From assembly GCA_028713975.1 (NCBI GenBank), contig JAQTNE010000011.1, positions 48,513 to 112,512 of the forward strand: 64,000 bases of DNA, read 5' to 3'. Every line of letters starts with the position of its first letter. Position 1 is the stretch's first letter. The DNA comes from Sulfuricella sp. GTDB taxonomy: Bacteria; Pseudomonadota; Gammaproteobacteria; Burkholderiales; Sulfuricellaceae. The position numbers and the translations under genes were made by a program. Positions 45,608 through 56,552 of the stretch are shown one piece after another. The notes beneath the pieces were generated by a model. It worked only from the letters and a program-made list of their open reading frames with translations, was not told the DNA's origin and ran no database searches.

Positions 45608-46810
45608 ATGTTTACTGAACGCGTTTTGTCCGGCATGCGCCCAACCGGCAGCCTGCACCTTGGCCACTATCACGGCGTGCTGAAAAACTGGGTCAGGCTG
45701 CAGCATGAGTACGAATGCCTGTTTTTTGTCGCTGACTGGCATGCGCTGACCACCCATTACGATACGCCGGAGATAATCGAGCAGAGCGTATGGGACATGG
45801 TGATCGACTGGCTTGCCGCCGGCATTGATCCATCACGTGCGACACTGTTCATCCAGTCGCGCGTGCCGGAGCACGCCGAGCTGCATCTGCTACTGTCGAT
45901 GATGACGCCGCTGGGCTGGCTTGAGCGGGTGCCGACCTACAAGGATCAGATCGAAAAGCTGTCGCACAAGGATCTGACCACTTACGGGTTCCTTGGCTAC
46001 CCACTGCTGATGTCAGCCGATATCCTGGTGTACCGCGCCAATCAGGTGCCGGTGGGCGAGGATCAGGTACCGCACCTCGAGTTTACGCGGGAACTGGCGC
46101 GGCGCTTCAATCATTTATATGGCCGGGAGCCGGGCTTTGAGGAAAAAGCCGAGGCCGCGGTCAAGAAGCTCGGCGGCAAGCGCGCCAAGCTTTACGAGGA
46201 GCTGCGCACCCGCTTCCAGCAGGAAGGCGACGACGAGGCATTGGAATCGGCGCGCGCCCTGCTCAACGACCAGCAGAACCTCAGTTTGGGCGACCGCGAG
46301 CGGCTGTTCGGCTATCTCGAAGGCGGCGGAAAGATGATCCTGGCCGAGCCGCAGGCGCTGCTCACGGCGGCGTCGAAGATGCCGGGGCTGGACGGCCAGA
46401 AAATGTCGAAATCCTACAACAACACGATTTCGCTGCGTGAGGATGAGGACAGCGTGGTGAAGAAAATCCGCACCATGCCGACCGATCCGGCGCGGGTGCG
46501 GCGCACCGATCCGGGCACGCCGGAAAAATGTCCGGTATGGCAGTTTCATTTGGTCTATTCTGATAAGAGCCGCCAGCAATGGGTGCAGCAGGGCTGTACC
46601 ACTGCCGGGATCGGTTGCCTGGAGTGCAAGCAGCCGGTGATCGACGCCGTGCTGGAAGAACAGAAACCGATGCGCGAGCGGGCGCAGATGTATATGGACG
46701 ACTCCACCCTGGTGCGCAACATCATTTCGGATGGCTGCGAAAAGGCGCGCGAGCTGGCTGGCGAGACCATGCGCGACGTGCGCGAAGCGATGGGGTTGAA
46801 TTACGGCTAA
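45608..46810 (+). CDS. trpS: Tryptophanyl-tRNA synthetase
   Basis: A 400-residue class I synthetase. GSLHLGHYHG replaces HIGH and KMSKSYNNT is the KMSKS loop; ADWHALTTHY and DQVPHLEFTRE shape the tryptophan and ATP pocket. It is longer than E. coli TrpRS (334), with an insertion about residues 180-250 common in this group. A GGAA sequence precedes the ATG. Confidence 0.95.
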   Translation: MFTERVLSGMRPTGSLHLGHYHGVLKNWVRLQHEYECLFFVADWHALTTHYDTPEIIEQSVWDMVIDWLAAGIDPSRATLFIQSRVPEHAELHLLLSMMTPLGWLERVPTYKDQIEKLSHKDLTTYGFLGYPLLMSADILVYRANQVPVGEDQVPHLEFTRELARRFNHLYGREPGFEEKAEAAVKKLGGKRAKLYEELRTRFQQEGDDEALESARALLNDQQNLSLGDRERLFGYLEGGGKMILAEPQALLTAASKMPGLDGQKMSKSYNNTISLREDEDSVVKKIRTMPTDPARVRRTDPGTPEKCPVWQFHLVYSDKSRQQWVQQGCTTAGIGCLECKQPVIDAVLEEQKPMRERAQMYMDDSTLVRNIISDGCEKARELAGETMRDVREAMGLNYG

Positions 46811-46833
46811 TCGAACTCCATGTTAGGAGCATC

Positions 46834-49248
46834 ATGCCGAGAAAAAAGAAAACCAAAAATGAACGGGAGCCGCTAGAAGGCGAAGTGCTGCATTCCGGAG
46901 AAACCGGGGAGGAAGCGCCGCCGCCCGCACTGGCAGGCATTTATCCTCCCACGCTTTATCTGCTGCCATTGTCGGAACGCCCGTTTTTCCCGGCACAGAC
47001 CTTGCCGCTGCTGATGAACGAAGGGCCGTGGCTGGACACGGTGAAAAAGATCGGCGAAACACCCCACCAGATGGCGGGGCTTGTTCTGGTCAACCGGCCC
47101 CATGTAGAAGATGCACGGCCCGGAGATTTCTATTCCATCGGCACGCTGGTAAACGTGCACCACCCGTTGCGTTCCGAAGGCAAGATCCAGTTTATTGCCG
47201 AGGGCCAGAGCCGTTTTCGCATCGTGAAATGGCTCTCGGACAAGCCGCCTTATCTGGTTCAAGTCGAATACCCCCTCGAAATCGCGCGCAATGAGGATGA
47301 GCTCAAGGCCTATGCGATGGCCATCATCAATACCATCAAGGAGCTGATTCCGCTCAACCCGCTGTATAGCGAAGAGCTGAAGTTCTTTCTCAACCGCTTC
47401 AGCCCGAACGAACCATCGCTACTGGCCGATTTTGCCGCTTCCCTGACTACCGCTTCGAAAGAGGAGCTGCAATCGGTGATGGATGCCCTCAATTTGCGCC
47501 GCCGCATGGAAAAGGTGCTGGTGCTGATCAAGAAGGAACTCGAGGTCGCCAAGCTGCAATCGCAGATTCGCGAGCAAGTCGAGCAGAAAATGACCAAGCA
47601 GCAGCGCGAATTTTTCCTGCGCGAGCAGCTCAAGGAGATTCAGAAAGAGCTTGGCCTGGCCAAGGACGACAAGACCGCCGACATCGAGCGTTTCAGGGAG
47701 CGTCTCGCCAGGCTGAAGCTTGCCGAATCGGCGCAAAAGCGCATCGACGAGGAAATGCAGAAACTCTCCGTGCTCGAATCCGGCTCGCCGGAATACGCGG
47801 TGACGCGCAACTACCTCGACTGGCTGAGCCAGTTACCATGGGGAAAATTCTCCAAAGACAAGCTCAATCTCAAGCGCGCGCGCAAGATACTTGACCGTGA
47901 CCACGATGGCTTGGATGACGTCAAGGAACGCATCATCGAATTTCTCGCGGTGGGCGCGCTCAAGGGCGAGATCGCTGGCTCCATTCTGTTGTTGGTGGGG
48001 CCGCCCGGCGTCGGCAAGACTTCCATCGGCCACTCGATAGCCAATGCCCTGGGGCGAAAATTTTACCGTTTCTCGCTGGGCGGAATGCGCGACGAGGCCG
48101 AGATCAAGGGCCACCGCCGCACTTATATCGGTGCCATGCCGGGCAAGTTCATCCAGGCGATCAAGGAATGCGGCGTCGCCAACCCGGTGATCATGCTGGA
48201 TGAGATAGACAAAATCGGCGCCTCCTATCAGGGCGATCCTGCCTCGGCTCTGCTGGAAGTGCTCGATCCCGAGCAGAACGTGGATTTTCTCGATCACTAT
48301 CTGGACGTGCGCTTCGATTTGTCCAAGGTGTTGTTCATCTGCACCGCCAACCAGCTCGATACCATCCCGGCACCGTTGCTCGATCGGATGGAAACGCTCC
48401 GGCTTTCCGGCTATATCACTGCCGAGAAGGTGCAGATCGCCAGGCACCACCTGTGGCCGAAACAGTTGGAGAAGGCCGGGGTGGAGCGCAGCGATCTGAC
48501 CATTACCGAAGCTGCGCTCAAACGCATTATCGAGGGTTACGCCCGCGAGGCCGGGGTGCGCAACCTGGAGAAGCAGCTTGGCAGAATGGTGCGCAAGGCC
48601 GTGGTGAAAATTGCGGGCGGGGCAAACAAGCCGATTCATCTGGGGGTCGGCGAGGTCGAGGCGTATCTGGGCAAGCCGGTATTCATGCCGGAAAAGCCGA
48701 TTGCCGGCGTCGGCGTGGTGACGGGACTGGCCTGGACCGCGATGGGTGGCGCCACCCTTTCGATCGAGGTGACCCGGGTACATACCAAGGCTCGCGGCCT
48801 GAAGCTGACCGGCAAGCTCGGCGAGGTGATGCGCGAGTCTGCGGAAATCGCCTACAGCTACATTTCCTCGCACCTCCAGGCATTCAAGGGCAAGCCGGAG
48901 TTTTTCGATGACGCCTTCATCCATCTGCACGTGCCGGAAGGCGCGACACCCAAGGATGGCCCCAGTGCCGGCATTACCATCGCCACATCGCTGCTGTCGC
49001 TGGCACGCAATGAGAAAATTTCCCGCCCGCTGGCGATGACCGGTGAACTGACGTTGACCGGCGAAGTGCTGCCGATTGGCGGCCTGCGCGAAAAAGTGAT
49101 CGCGGCAAGGCGCATCCGCATCATGGAACTGATCTTCCCGGAAGCCAACCGGCGCGATTTCGACGAACTGCCGGACTACATAAAGGAAGGCGTGACAGCG
49201 CATTTCGTGAGACAATTCAAGGAAGTGGTGAAAATCGTTTTTGCCTAG
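46834..49248 (+). CDS. lon: ATP-dependent Lon protease
   Basis: An 804-residue protease. The N-terminal substrate-binding domain (about 30-230), coiled coil, AAA+ domain with GPPGVGKTS (Walker A) and VIMLDEIDK (Walker B), and the protease domain with the Ser-Lys dyad (DGPSAGI Ser, REKVIAARR Lys) are all present. The highly charged first residues (PRKKKTKNE) are not typical of E. coli Lon. ATG at 46834 with TTAGGAG upstream is chosen; a frame reaching back into trpS is spurious. It degrades misfolded and regulatory proteins. Confidence 0.95.
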   Translation: MPRKKKTKNEREPLEGEVLHSGETGEEAPPPALAGIYPPTLYLLPLSERPFFPAQTLPLLMNEGPWLDTVKKIGETPHQMAGLVLVNRPHVEDARPGDFYSIGTLVNVHHPLRSEGKIQFIAEGQSRFRIVKWLSDKPPYLVQVEYPLEIARNEDELKAYAMAIINTIKELIPLNPLYSEELKFFLNRFSPNEPSLLADFAASLTTASKEELQSVMDALNLRRRMEKVLVLIKKELEVAKLQSQIREQVEQKMTKQQREFFLREQLKEIQKELGLAKDDKTADIERFRERLARLKLAESAQKRIDEEMQKLSVLESGSPEYAVTRNYLDWLSQLPWGKFSKDKLNLKRARKILDRDHDGLDDVKERIIEFLAVGALKGEIAGSILLLVGPPGVGKTSIGHSIANALGRKFYRFSLGGMRDEAEIKGHRRTYIGAMPGKFIQAIKECGVANPVIMLDEIDKIGASYQGDPASALLEVLDPEQNVDFLDHYLDVRFDLSKVLFICTANQLDTIPAPLLDRMETLRLSGYITAEKVQIARHHLWPKQLEKAGVERSDLTITEAALKRIIEGYAREAGVRNLEKQLGRMVRKAVVKIAGGANKPIHLGVGEVEAYLGKPVFMPEKPIAGVGVVTGLAWTAMGGATLSIEVTRVHTKARGLKLTGKLGEVMRESAEIAYSYISSHLQAFKGKPEFFDDAFIHLHVPEGATPKDGPSAGITIATSLLSLARNEKISRPLAMTGELTLTGEVLPIGGLREKVIAARRIRIMELIFPEANRRDFDELPDYIKEGVTAHFVRQFKEVVKIVFA

Positions 49249-49290
49249 GGCGGTGAAATCGCCCCCTAAAAACTTTGCCGCAGAGAAGAA

Positions 49291-50082
49291 ATGTCCGAAG
49301 TCGCCGAAATACCCGTTGCCCGCATCCACGGCGAACCGCTCGCCGCGTTGCCGCATGATCTTTACATCCCGCCGGATGCGCTCGAGGTTTTTCTCGAAAC
49401 CTTTGAAGGCCCACTTGATCTTCTGCTTTACCTGATCCGCCGCCAAAGCCTTGATGTATTGAATATCCCGATGGCGGAGCTGACCCGGCAGTACATGGGC
49501 TATGTCGAGATGATGCATGCCAGCCAACTGGAACTGGCTGCGGAATACCTCCTGATGGCGGCATTGCTGATCGAGATCAAGTCGCGCATGTTGCTGCCGC
49601 GCCGCAATGAGTCGATTGAGGATGAAGCCGACCCGCGCGCCGAACTGGTAAGAAGGCTGCTGGAATACGAGCAGATGAAACTGGCGGCGCAACGCCTTGA
49701 TGAATTGCCTGTCGCCGGACGCGATTTCGCGCTGGTTCAGGTGTGGCTGGAGCAGGCTGCGGCAAAGCGCCTGCCGGAAGTCAGTCTGGACGACTTGAAA
49801 CAGGCTTGGCTGGGCGTTCTGGCGAGAATCAAGGTCAATCGCCATCACAAGGTCAGCCGCGAGGAGTTGTCGGTGCGCGAGCACATGAGCCGGATATTGC
49901 GCCGCCTGAAGGACGAGCGTTACGCCGAATTTGCGGCACTGTTCGATCCGGCTCGCGGCGTGTCGGAACTGGTGGTGACGTTTCTGGCCTTGCTTGAGTT
50001 AACCAGGGAGTGCCTGGTGACGTTTACTCAGCAGGAACCGTTCGCATTGATTTATGTGAAATTGCGCCATGCAGATGCCTGA
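49291..50082 (+). CDS. scpA: Segregation and condensation protein A
   Basis: A 263-residue kleisin that bridges SMC heads. [24 protein letters not shown] is the typical N-terminal SMC-binding motif; the winged C-terminal domain includes [13 protein letters not shown]. It overlaps scpB by 14 bases, and the two normally act together in chromosome condensation. Confidence 0.93.
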   Translation: MSEVAEIPVARIHGEPLAALPHDLYIPPDALEVFLETFEGPLDLLLYLIRRQSLDVLNIPMAELTRQYMGYVEMMHASQLELAAEYLLMAALLIEIKSRMLLPRRNESIEDEADPRAELVRRLLEYEQMKLAAQRLDELPVAGRDFALVQVWLEQAAAKRLPEVSLDDLKQAWLGVLARIKVNRHHKVSREELSVREHMSRILRRLKDERYAEFAALFDPARGVSELVVTFLALLELTRECLVTFTQQEPFALIYVKLRHADA

Positions 50083-50623
50083 CCCAGGAGAAATCAAATT
50101 GGTGCTGGAGGCCGCGTTATTGGCGAGCGATGAGCCGTTACCGTTGCTGGAGTTGAAAAGACTGTTCGAGTTCGATTTGAGCTCAGAAATCCTGCGTAAA
50201 CTGCTGGATGAGCTTCGCCAGGACTGGGCGGGGCGAGGGGTCGAATTGACCAGTGTGGCGAGCGGCTGGCGTTTCCAGGTGCGCGCCGAATACCAGAAAT
50301 ACCTTGATCGCCTCAACCCGGAAAAACCACCGCGTTATTCGCGTGCGGTGATGGAAACCTTGTCGATCATCGCCTACAAGCAGCCGGTAACGCGCGGTGA
50401 TATTGAGAATATTCGCGGCGTCGCAGTCGGCAGCCAGATATTGAAATCGCTGGAAGGCCGCGGCTGGATCGACGTAGTTGGCCACCGCGATGTACCGGGA
50501 AGGCCGGAACTGTTTGCAACCACGAAGAAATTGCTCGACGATCTTGGCTTGCTCTCGCTGGAAGAATTGCCTCCGATTGAGCAACAATCGGATGTCGATC
50601 TTCTCGTCGCGCCCAGCGTGTGA
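50069..50623 (+). CDS. scpB: Segregation and condensation protein B
   Basis: A 184-residue protein with two winged-helix domains that dimerises and binds ScpA. Features are [37 protein letters not shown] and [29 protein letters not shown] at 50069 or 50075 could be the start; both lie within the scpA end. Confidence 0.93.
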   Translation: MQMPDPGEIKLVLEAALLASDEPLPLLELKRLFEFDLSSEILRKLLDELRQDWAGRGVELTSVASGWRFQVRAEYQKYLDRLNPEKPPRYSRAVMETLSIIAYKQPVTRGDIENIRGVAVGSQILKSLEGRGWIDVVGHRDVPGRPELFATTKKLLDDLGLLSLEELPPIEQQSDVDLLVAPSV

Positions 50624-50654
50624 TTTTTTAAAAAATAGCCGCCGTTACTGCGTA

Positions 50655-50773
50655 AACAAAGAGATACCCCACTTTGAAAAAGGGGGGCTAGGGGGGATTT
50701 AAAAATGTGGCAAATAGCCGCTACCGCTAAATCCCCCTCCCTCCCCCTTTTGCAAAGGGGGAGGCAGGCTAGC
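50655..50773. repeat. Dispersed palindromic element, copy 2
   Basis: This is the second copy of the element at 18041-18157, in the same orientation and with the same order of blocks: AACAAAGAGAT, a G/C palindrome (ACTTTGAAAAAGGGGGG), GGGGGGATTT, AAATCCCCC and CCCCCTTTTGCAAAGGGG. The middle segments match with scattered substitutions. It fills the gap between scpB and rluB. No coding sequence. Confidence 0.85.
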
Positions 50774-50840
50774 TCAATGTTGGCTGGTTACCAGAAAATC
50801 AGTATTCATCGCCGTTTACAAAATAGGAAAGCAGCACGAT

Positions 50841-51974
50841 ATGGCAGAAAACAGGAAATCAACCGGTAATCGCTCCGATTTACCGTCCAAAACCAAGCCG
50901 AAAACCAAAGCGGTAAACCAGGAAAAGCGGGGTGGGAAAAACACGCCGTTTCGTCGCCCACTGAATGCGCGCACTGAGGCCAAGCCAGCCCGGAGCGAAG
51001 TAGCTCCTGCTTTTCCTGCTCATGAAGAGTTGGAGCATGAAGATGATGAGGTGATCGAACAAGCCGATCAAGCCGGCAAGACCGCTTCGCCAAGCCGCCG
51101 CCGCGGCCCTCCCACCCAGAAATTGCAGAAAATCCTGGCCCAGGCCGGGCTGGGTTCACGCCGTGATATGGAAGAGCTGATCAAGAATGGTCGGGTGACG
51201 GTCAATGGCCAGGTAGCCGAACTGGGCGCGCGCATCGCCGATGACGACTGGGTGCGGCTGGATGGCAAAAACGTCCGCGTCCGTCCGGCTGACCGGATGC
51301 CGCGCATCATGCTTTATCACAAGCCGGAAGGCGAAATTGTCAGCCGTGACGACCCGGATGGCCGTCCCACGGTGTTCGACCGCCTGCCGCAGATGAGAAC
51401 CTCGAAATGGATCGCCATCGGGCGGCTCGATTTCAACACCAGCGGACTGCTGATTTTCACCACATCCGGCGAACTGGCTAACCACCTGATGCATCCGCGC
51501 TTTGAAGTGGAGCGTGAATATGCAGTGCGCACCATGGGGATGCTTACGCCAGAGCAGATCAAGCAACTTACGACCGGGATCGAACTGGAAGACGGCACGG
51601 CGCAGTTCGACCAGGTCAGCGATCAAGGCGGTGAGGGCACCAATCACTGGTATCGCGTGGTGCTACGCGAAGGCCGCAACCGCGAAGTGCGGCGCATGTT
51701 TGAAGCAAGTGGCCTGATGGTCAGCCGCCTGATGCGGGTGCGCTTCGGCGTGATCAATTTGCCATCGCGTCTGAAGCGGGGACAGACCCTTGAGCTTGAA
51801 GCGGCGGAAGTAGCCAAAGTGTTGAAATGGGCGGGGATTGAGGCACCCAGGGTGACTGTCGCGCAGCGGCAAACTGACGAGGTAAGAAGAACGACAAGAA
51901 TCAAGTCGCATCACCCCGCAGCACCGGAAAAACCGGCTCGGCGTCCGCGCAAAGTACCGCAGTCCAAAGCATGA
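50841..51974 (+). CDS. rluB: 23S rRNA pseudouridine synthase RluB
   Basis: A 377-residue enzyme of the RsuA/RluB group. After a basic, disordered 90-residue N-terminus comes an S4 domain ([20 protein letters not shown]) and the catalytic domain with the active Asp in [27 protein letters not shown] and [14 protein letters not shown] are family motifs. The lysine-rich C-terminal tail is also usual. RluB modifies U2605 of 23S rRNA. It is commonly beside scpB. Confidence 0.93.
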   Translation: MAENRKSTGNRSDLPSKTKPKTKAVNQEKRGGKNTPFRRPLNARTEAKPARSEVAPAFPAHEELEHEDDEVIEQADQAGKTASPSRRRGPPTQKLQKILAQAGLGSRRDMEELIKNGRVTVNGQVAELGARIADDDWVRLDGKNVRVRPADRMPRIMLYHKPEGEIVSRDDPDGRPTVFDRLPQMRTSKWIAIGRLDFNTSGLLIFTTSGELANHLMHPRFEVEREYAVRTMGMLTPEQIKQLTTGIELEDGTAQFDQVSDQGGEGTNHWYRVVLREGRNREVRRMFEASGLMVSRLMRVRFGVINLPSRLKRGQTLELEAAEVAKVLKWAGIEAPRVTVAQRQTDEVRRTTRIKSHHPAAPEKPARRPRKVPQSKA

Positions 51975-52453
51975 AAATAGAGATTCCGGTGTTCGCCATC
52001 TGTTTGGCGTTATCACTGGCTGTAAGCGCAGCCGTCGCTCAAGAACCCCGCACCCAGGAAAAGGCGTCTGCAAAGCAATCTGGTGAGAATGTCGCCCATT
52101 TCACATTCACCTCTGCCGAGATTGCGAAACAATTTCAGGACAACCATTTGGCCTTCCACCAGCATTTCAAGGGGAAGGTGCTGCGAGTCAGTGGGTCAGT
52201 ATGGACCTTTTACAAAAGGCAGGAAAACCCTCCTGGCACAGACGTAATACTCGCCGGCATAGCAAGAGAGAACCGGGATGATGACCAGGATTCGGACAAT
52301 GTCCGTTGTGAAACCACAGATCCGAAAGCGGTTGCCTCTGCGGGCGATCTCGAGCTAGGTAAAAATATAGTCGTAATGGGGCTCTATGATCCAGATATAC
52401 GGTCAAATGGCCCTGAGTCTCAGATCATTCTTCATGACTGCCATCTGCGGTAA
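51971..52453 (+). CDS. Secreted OB-fold (tRNA_anti-like) protein
   Basis: A 160-residue exported protein; ATG overlaps the rluB stop (ATGA). Signal peptide residues 1-23 (ending AVAQ). [28 protein letters not shown] shows the pattern of the tRNA_anti-like OB-fold family, in which an entry helix precedes the first barrel strand. Two cysteines (VRCETTD and HDCHLR) may form a disulfide. Function unknown; despite the name, nucleic-acid binding is not expected in the periplasm. Confidence 0.78.
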   Translation: MKIEIPVFAICLALSLAVSAAVAQEPRTQEKASAKQSGENVAHFTFTSAEIAKQFQDNHLAFHQHFKGKVLRVSGSVWTFYKRQENPPGTDVILAGIARENRDDDQDSDNVRCETTDPKAVASAGDLELGKNIVVMGLYDPDIRSNGPESQIILHDCHLR

Positions 52454-52476
52454 GTTTGGGTAGGGGCGCGGTTTCT

Positions 52477-53661
52477 CTAGCTTTCCAGCGGTGCCACTAA
52501 TTTTCGATGTGCCAGCCACGCGGCGACGCCGCAAAATGCCATGACGCTGACCAATGGCCGGGCCGTGCCATCGTGCAGCAAGCCGACCAGTGTCCCGGCC
52601 AAAGTCGCCAAACTGAACTGTATTGATCCCATCAGTGCGGATGCGGTGCCCGCTTGCTGCCCATGGGTAGCAAGCGCGGCTGCGGACGAGTTGGGGTTGA
52701 TATACCCCAGGCTGGCGACGAACATGAAAAATCCCGCCATCAACAGCGGCAGCGGCAGCCAGCCCACCAGCCCCAGCACCACCAAACTTGTCCCGGCCAA
52801 GGCCGGCGTCCACAAGGCTCGCCGCAGCAGCAAGGTGGGCGGACAGTTTTTCAAATTGCGCGCGTTGAATTGGCTGGCCGCGATCAAGCCGAAGGCATTA
52901 ACACCAAAAATCCAGCCATAATGGCGTGCCGGAATGCCATAGAGCTCCATCAGCACGAAGGGTGAACCGGCGATGTAGGCGAACATCCCCGACATCGCCA
53001 ATCCGCCGGACAGCGTGTAGCCGAGGAAGGCACGATTGGCGAACAGGTGGCGAAAATCGCTGAGTATCCCGGCTAGCCGGAGCGGTGTGGCATGGCTAAT
53101 ATCGTGGGTCTCTTGCAGGCCAAACTGCACTGCGGCAAGGCAAAGCAGGGAAAACACGGCAAGCAAGGCAAACACCGCGCGCCAGTCGAGGGCACCCACA
53201 ACCCAGCCGCCCAGCGTAGGCGCAAGTATCGGTGCCAGCCCCATCACCAACATCAACATGGAAAAAGCGCGTGCTGCTTCGCGAGTGGCGCAACGGTCAC
53301 GCACTATCGCGCGCGTAATGACCATTCCGGCACAGCCGCCAAAGGCCTGAAAAAAACGCCAGATTGCCAATGCTGGAATGCTGTCGGCTTGGCTACAGCC
53401 GACTGAAGCGATGAGATACAAGACAAGACCGGCCAACAATGGCTTCCTGCGCCCGAAGCGATCACTCAGCGGGCCATAGAACAGCTGTCCCAGCGCCAAC
53501 CCGATGAAAAAACTGGCCAGAGTGAATTCCGCTGTTCCCGTGTGGCCACCCAGACTTTTTTCGATCAGCGGGAAACCGGGCAAATACATGTCGATAGACA
53601 GCGGCCCGATTGCGATCAGGGCACCGAGCAGAAACAGCCAGCGGGTTGGAATTGAGGTCAA
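52477..53661 (-). CDS. Bcr/CflA-type multidrug efflux MFS transporter
   Basis: A 394-residue proton-driven drug exporter with twelve helices. ALIAIGPLSIDMYLPGFP in helix 1 and YGPLSDRFGRRKPLLAGL (loop 2-3 motif) are hallmarks of the Bcr/CflA family. It begins with TTG at 53661, overlapping the prmB stop by four bases; the next ATG would delete helix 1. Substrates may be bicyclomycin-like drugs or other small molecules. Confidence 0.9.
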   Translation of the reverse strand: MTSIPTRWLFLLGALIAIGPLSIDMYLPGFPLIEKSLGGHTGTAEFTLASFFIGLALGQLFYGPLSDRFGRRKPLLAGLVLYLIASVGCSQADSIPALAIWRFFQAFGGCAGMVITRAIVRDRCATREAARAFSMLMLVMGLAPILAPTLGGWVVGALDWRAVFALLAVFSLLCLAAVQFGLQETHDISHATPLRLAGILSDFRHLFANRAFLGYTLSGGLAMSGMFAYIAGSPFVLMELYGIPARHYGWIFGVNAFGLIAASQFNARNLKNCPPTLLLRRALWTPALAGTSLVVLGLVGWLPLPLLMAGFFMFVASLGYINPNSSAAALATHGQQAGTASALMGSIQFSLATLAGTLVGLLHDGTARPLVSVMAFCGVAAWLAHRKLVAPLES

Positions 53662-54551
53662 ATCAGGTCTTCGCGGTTGAGCAGGAACACATGCTCGTCG
53701 CCAGCGCTGATTTCCAGCCAGGTGAAGGGCAAGCCGGGGAAGGCTTGTTCCAGCGCGTCACGGTTGTGGCCGATTTCCACGATCAGCAGGCCGCCTTTGT
53801 TCAGATGCTTGGGCGCTTCGCGCAGGATCACGCGCACATGCTCCAGGCCATCCTCGCCGCTGGCGAGGGCAGCGACCGGCTCGTGCCGGTATTCTTCGGG
53901 CAGCTCTTGCATCGAAGGCGCGTTGACATAAGGCGGGTTGCTCACGATCAGGTTGTAACTGCGACCTTTCAGGGCAGAGAACAGGTCGGACTGGATCAGG
54001 CTGACTTGCTCGTTCAGGCCGTAGTCGGCAACATTGCGCTTCGCCACTTCCAGCGCGTCGGGCGACAGGTCTACGGCGTCGATCATGGCATTAGGGAAGG
54101 CGTGCGCCATCAGGATGGCGAGGCAGCCGGAGCCTGTGCACATGTCCAGTCCGCTGGTGATCTCTTCCGGCTCTTCCACCCAGGGTGCCAATTGTTCCCG
54201 CAGCAGTTCGGCGATGAAAGAGCGTGGCACGATAACTCGTTCGTCCACATAAAATCGGAATTCACCAAGCCATGCTTCATGGGTGAGGTAGGGTGCGGGC
54301 AGGCGTTCCTCGACGCGACGTTGCAGGATTTTCAGTACGCTTTCGATTTCATCCGGCATCAGGCGTGCGTCGAGAAACGGCTCCAGCCGGTCAATCGGCA
54401 GATGCAGGGTGTGCAGGATCAGGTAGGCCGCTTCGTCATAGGCGTTGGTGGTGCCGTGGCCGAAAAACAGCTCAGCCTGGTTGAAACGGCTGACCGCGAA
54501 GCGCAACAGGTCGCGCACAGTCACAAGATGGTTTTTTGCCTGATTTGTCAT
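53658..54551 (-). CDS. prmB: Ribosomal protein uL3 N5-glutamine methyltransferase
   Basis: A 297-residue SAM-dependent enzyme methylating a glutamine of ribosomal protein L3. MCTGSGCLAILMA binds SAM and NPPYVN is the catalytic motif. PrmB is distinguished from HemK by its context and the RDLLRFAVSRFNQAELFFGHG N-terminus. It is the gene after dapE in this operon type, but here a GxxExxY cassette lies between them. Confidence 0.92.
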   Translation of the reverse strand: MTNQAKNHLVTVRDLLRFAVSRFNQAELFFGHGTTNAYDEAAYLILHTLHLPIDRLEPFLDARLMPDEIESVLKILQRRVEERLPAPYLTHEAWLGEFRFYVDERVIVPRSFIAELLREQLAPWVEEPEEITSGLDMCTGSGCLAILMAHAFPNAMIDAVDLSPDALEVAKRNVADYGLNEQVSLIQSDLFSALKGRSYNLIVSNPPYVNAPSMQELPEEYRHEPVAALASGEDGLEHVRVILREAPKHLNKGGLLIVEIGHNRDALEQAFPGLPFTWLEISAGDEHVFLLNREDLI

Positions 54552-54555
54552 GTTT

Positions 54556-55055
54556 AACCGCCGATTAACGCCGATTAACGCAGATAAATGCCGATGAAAT
54601 ATTGGCGATTGTCTGAGTTGATCGGCGGTTGTCTACATTTTTAAAGGGGAAACGCCGATCAAAATTGATTGGCGATCCGTTTTATTTCTGCTTTCGGCTT
54701 GCCGAAATTGACCAGTAGGCAGATGGTAAATCCAGTGGCCTTGAGATAGTTCAGGCACTGGGCATAATGGTTTTCATCGAGTCCCTTAGCTACCTTGAGT
54801 TCGATAATGACACTATCTCCCACAACCAGGTCGGCGAAAAATTCACCGACAGAAATGTTCTCATAATAAACCTGAATTTTACGCTGCTGCTCAATATCGA
54901 GACCCGCTTTACGGAGTTCAATCGCAAGCGCATTTTCATAGACTTTTTCCAAAAACCCGCTGCCGAGCGAATTGCTTACCGTGTAAACGCAGCCGATAAT
55001 TTGCCGTGTCAGTTCATCAAGTTCTAATCGGCGTTTATCGGTGTTCATCGGCGGT

Positions 55056-55056
<1 letters not shown>
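54556..55056. mobile_element. GxxExxY cassette bounded by inverted arrays of a 10-bp unit
   Basis: A 501-bp segment starting AACCGCC and ending GGCGGTT. At the left end four head-to-tail 10-bp units (CCGATTAACG, CCGATTAACG, CAGATAAATG, CCGATGAAAT) occupy about 54560-54600. At the right end three related units stand in inverted orientation at 55018-55051. Additional single units are at about 54618-54632 and 54651-54660. The only gene inside uses the right array as its first codons and a left unit as its stop. The dapE stop codon overlaps the right edge, and the prmB start lies 4 bases from the left. No clear target duplication. Calling it mobile is inference from structure and from its place in a conserved operon. 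Confidence 0.65.
54659..55048 (-). CDS. GxxExxY family protein
   Basis: A 129-residue protein of the GxxExxY family. The naming motif is GSGFLEKVYENAL (G-x2-x-E-x2-Y, about residues 29-37), and the second half has a PD-(D/E)xK-like pattern: FFADLVVGDSVIIELKVAKG, with Asp and ExK in the right order for a nuclease fold. The first eight residues (MNTDKRRL) are encoded by the 10-bp repeat array. Members are common in environmental bacteria, and their function is unproven; a nuclease acting on the flanking array is one hypothesis. No toxin-antitoxin partner is seen. Confidence 0.85.
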   Translation of the reverse strand: MNTDKRRLELDELTRQIIGCVYTVSNSLGSGFLEKVYENALAIELRKAGLDIEQQRKIQVYYENISVGEFFADLVVGDSVIIELKVAKGLDENHYAQCLNYLKATGFTICLLVNFGKPKAEIKRIANQF

Positions 55057-56189
<1,133 letters not shown>

Positions 56190-56537
56190 TTACTTTCCAA
56201 ATAGCGATTGATAATGGGCTTCGTCGAAGCCAACATGAATTTTACCGTTTTTTTCCAGCACCGGGCGCTTGATCACGCTGGGTTTTTCCAGCATCAGCCG
56301 GATTGCGCCGGTTTCATCCCGAACGGCAACCTTGGCCTCATCCGGCAGTTGGCGCCAAGTGGTGCCTTGGCGGTTGACCAGTTTTTCCCAACCGATTTGC
56401 TTCAGCCAGGATTCGAGCAGTTCTTCATTCACGCCCTGTTTTTTGAAGTCATGGAAAGGAATTTCGATATTGTGCTCGGAAAGCCAACTGCGGGCTTTCT
56501 TGACCGTGTTGCAGTTGGGGATGCCGTAAAGTTTCAT
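56190..56537 (-). CDS. yffB: ArsC/Spx-family protein YffB
   Basis: A 115-residue thioredoxin-fold protein of the ArsC-like YffB group, starting MKLYGIPNCNTVKKARSWL (single Cys at about residue 9). KRPVLEKNGKIHVGFD is the conserved C-terminal motif. It is a putative glutathione-dependent thiol reductase and precedes dapE as in E. coli, so it should not be counted with the arsenic genes. Confidence 0.9.
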   Translation of the reverse strand: MKLYGIPNCNTVKKARSWLSEHNIEIPFHDFKKQGVNEELLESWLKQIGWEKLVNRQGTTWRQLPDEAKVAVRDETGAIRLMLEKPSVIKRPVLEKNGKIHVGFDEAHYQSLFGK

Positions 56538-56552
56538 GATGATTCGATTTTA

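Noticed and set aside
46579..46833. N-terminal extension of Lon into trpS
   Set aside because: It is a shadow frame of trpS; the TTAGGAG before 46834 and the Lon domain start support the shorter protein.
54556..54632. CRISPR array or replication-origin iterons
   Set aside because: Units are only 10 bp, directly abutting without spacers, inverted at the two ends and tied to a GxxExxY gene; no cas or replication gene is near.
56190..56537. Second arsenate reductase
   Set aside because: The single-Cys YffB type beside dapE is a conserved neighbour in proteobacteria and not tied to arsenic.
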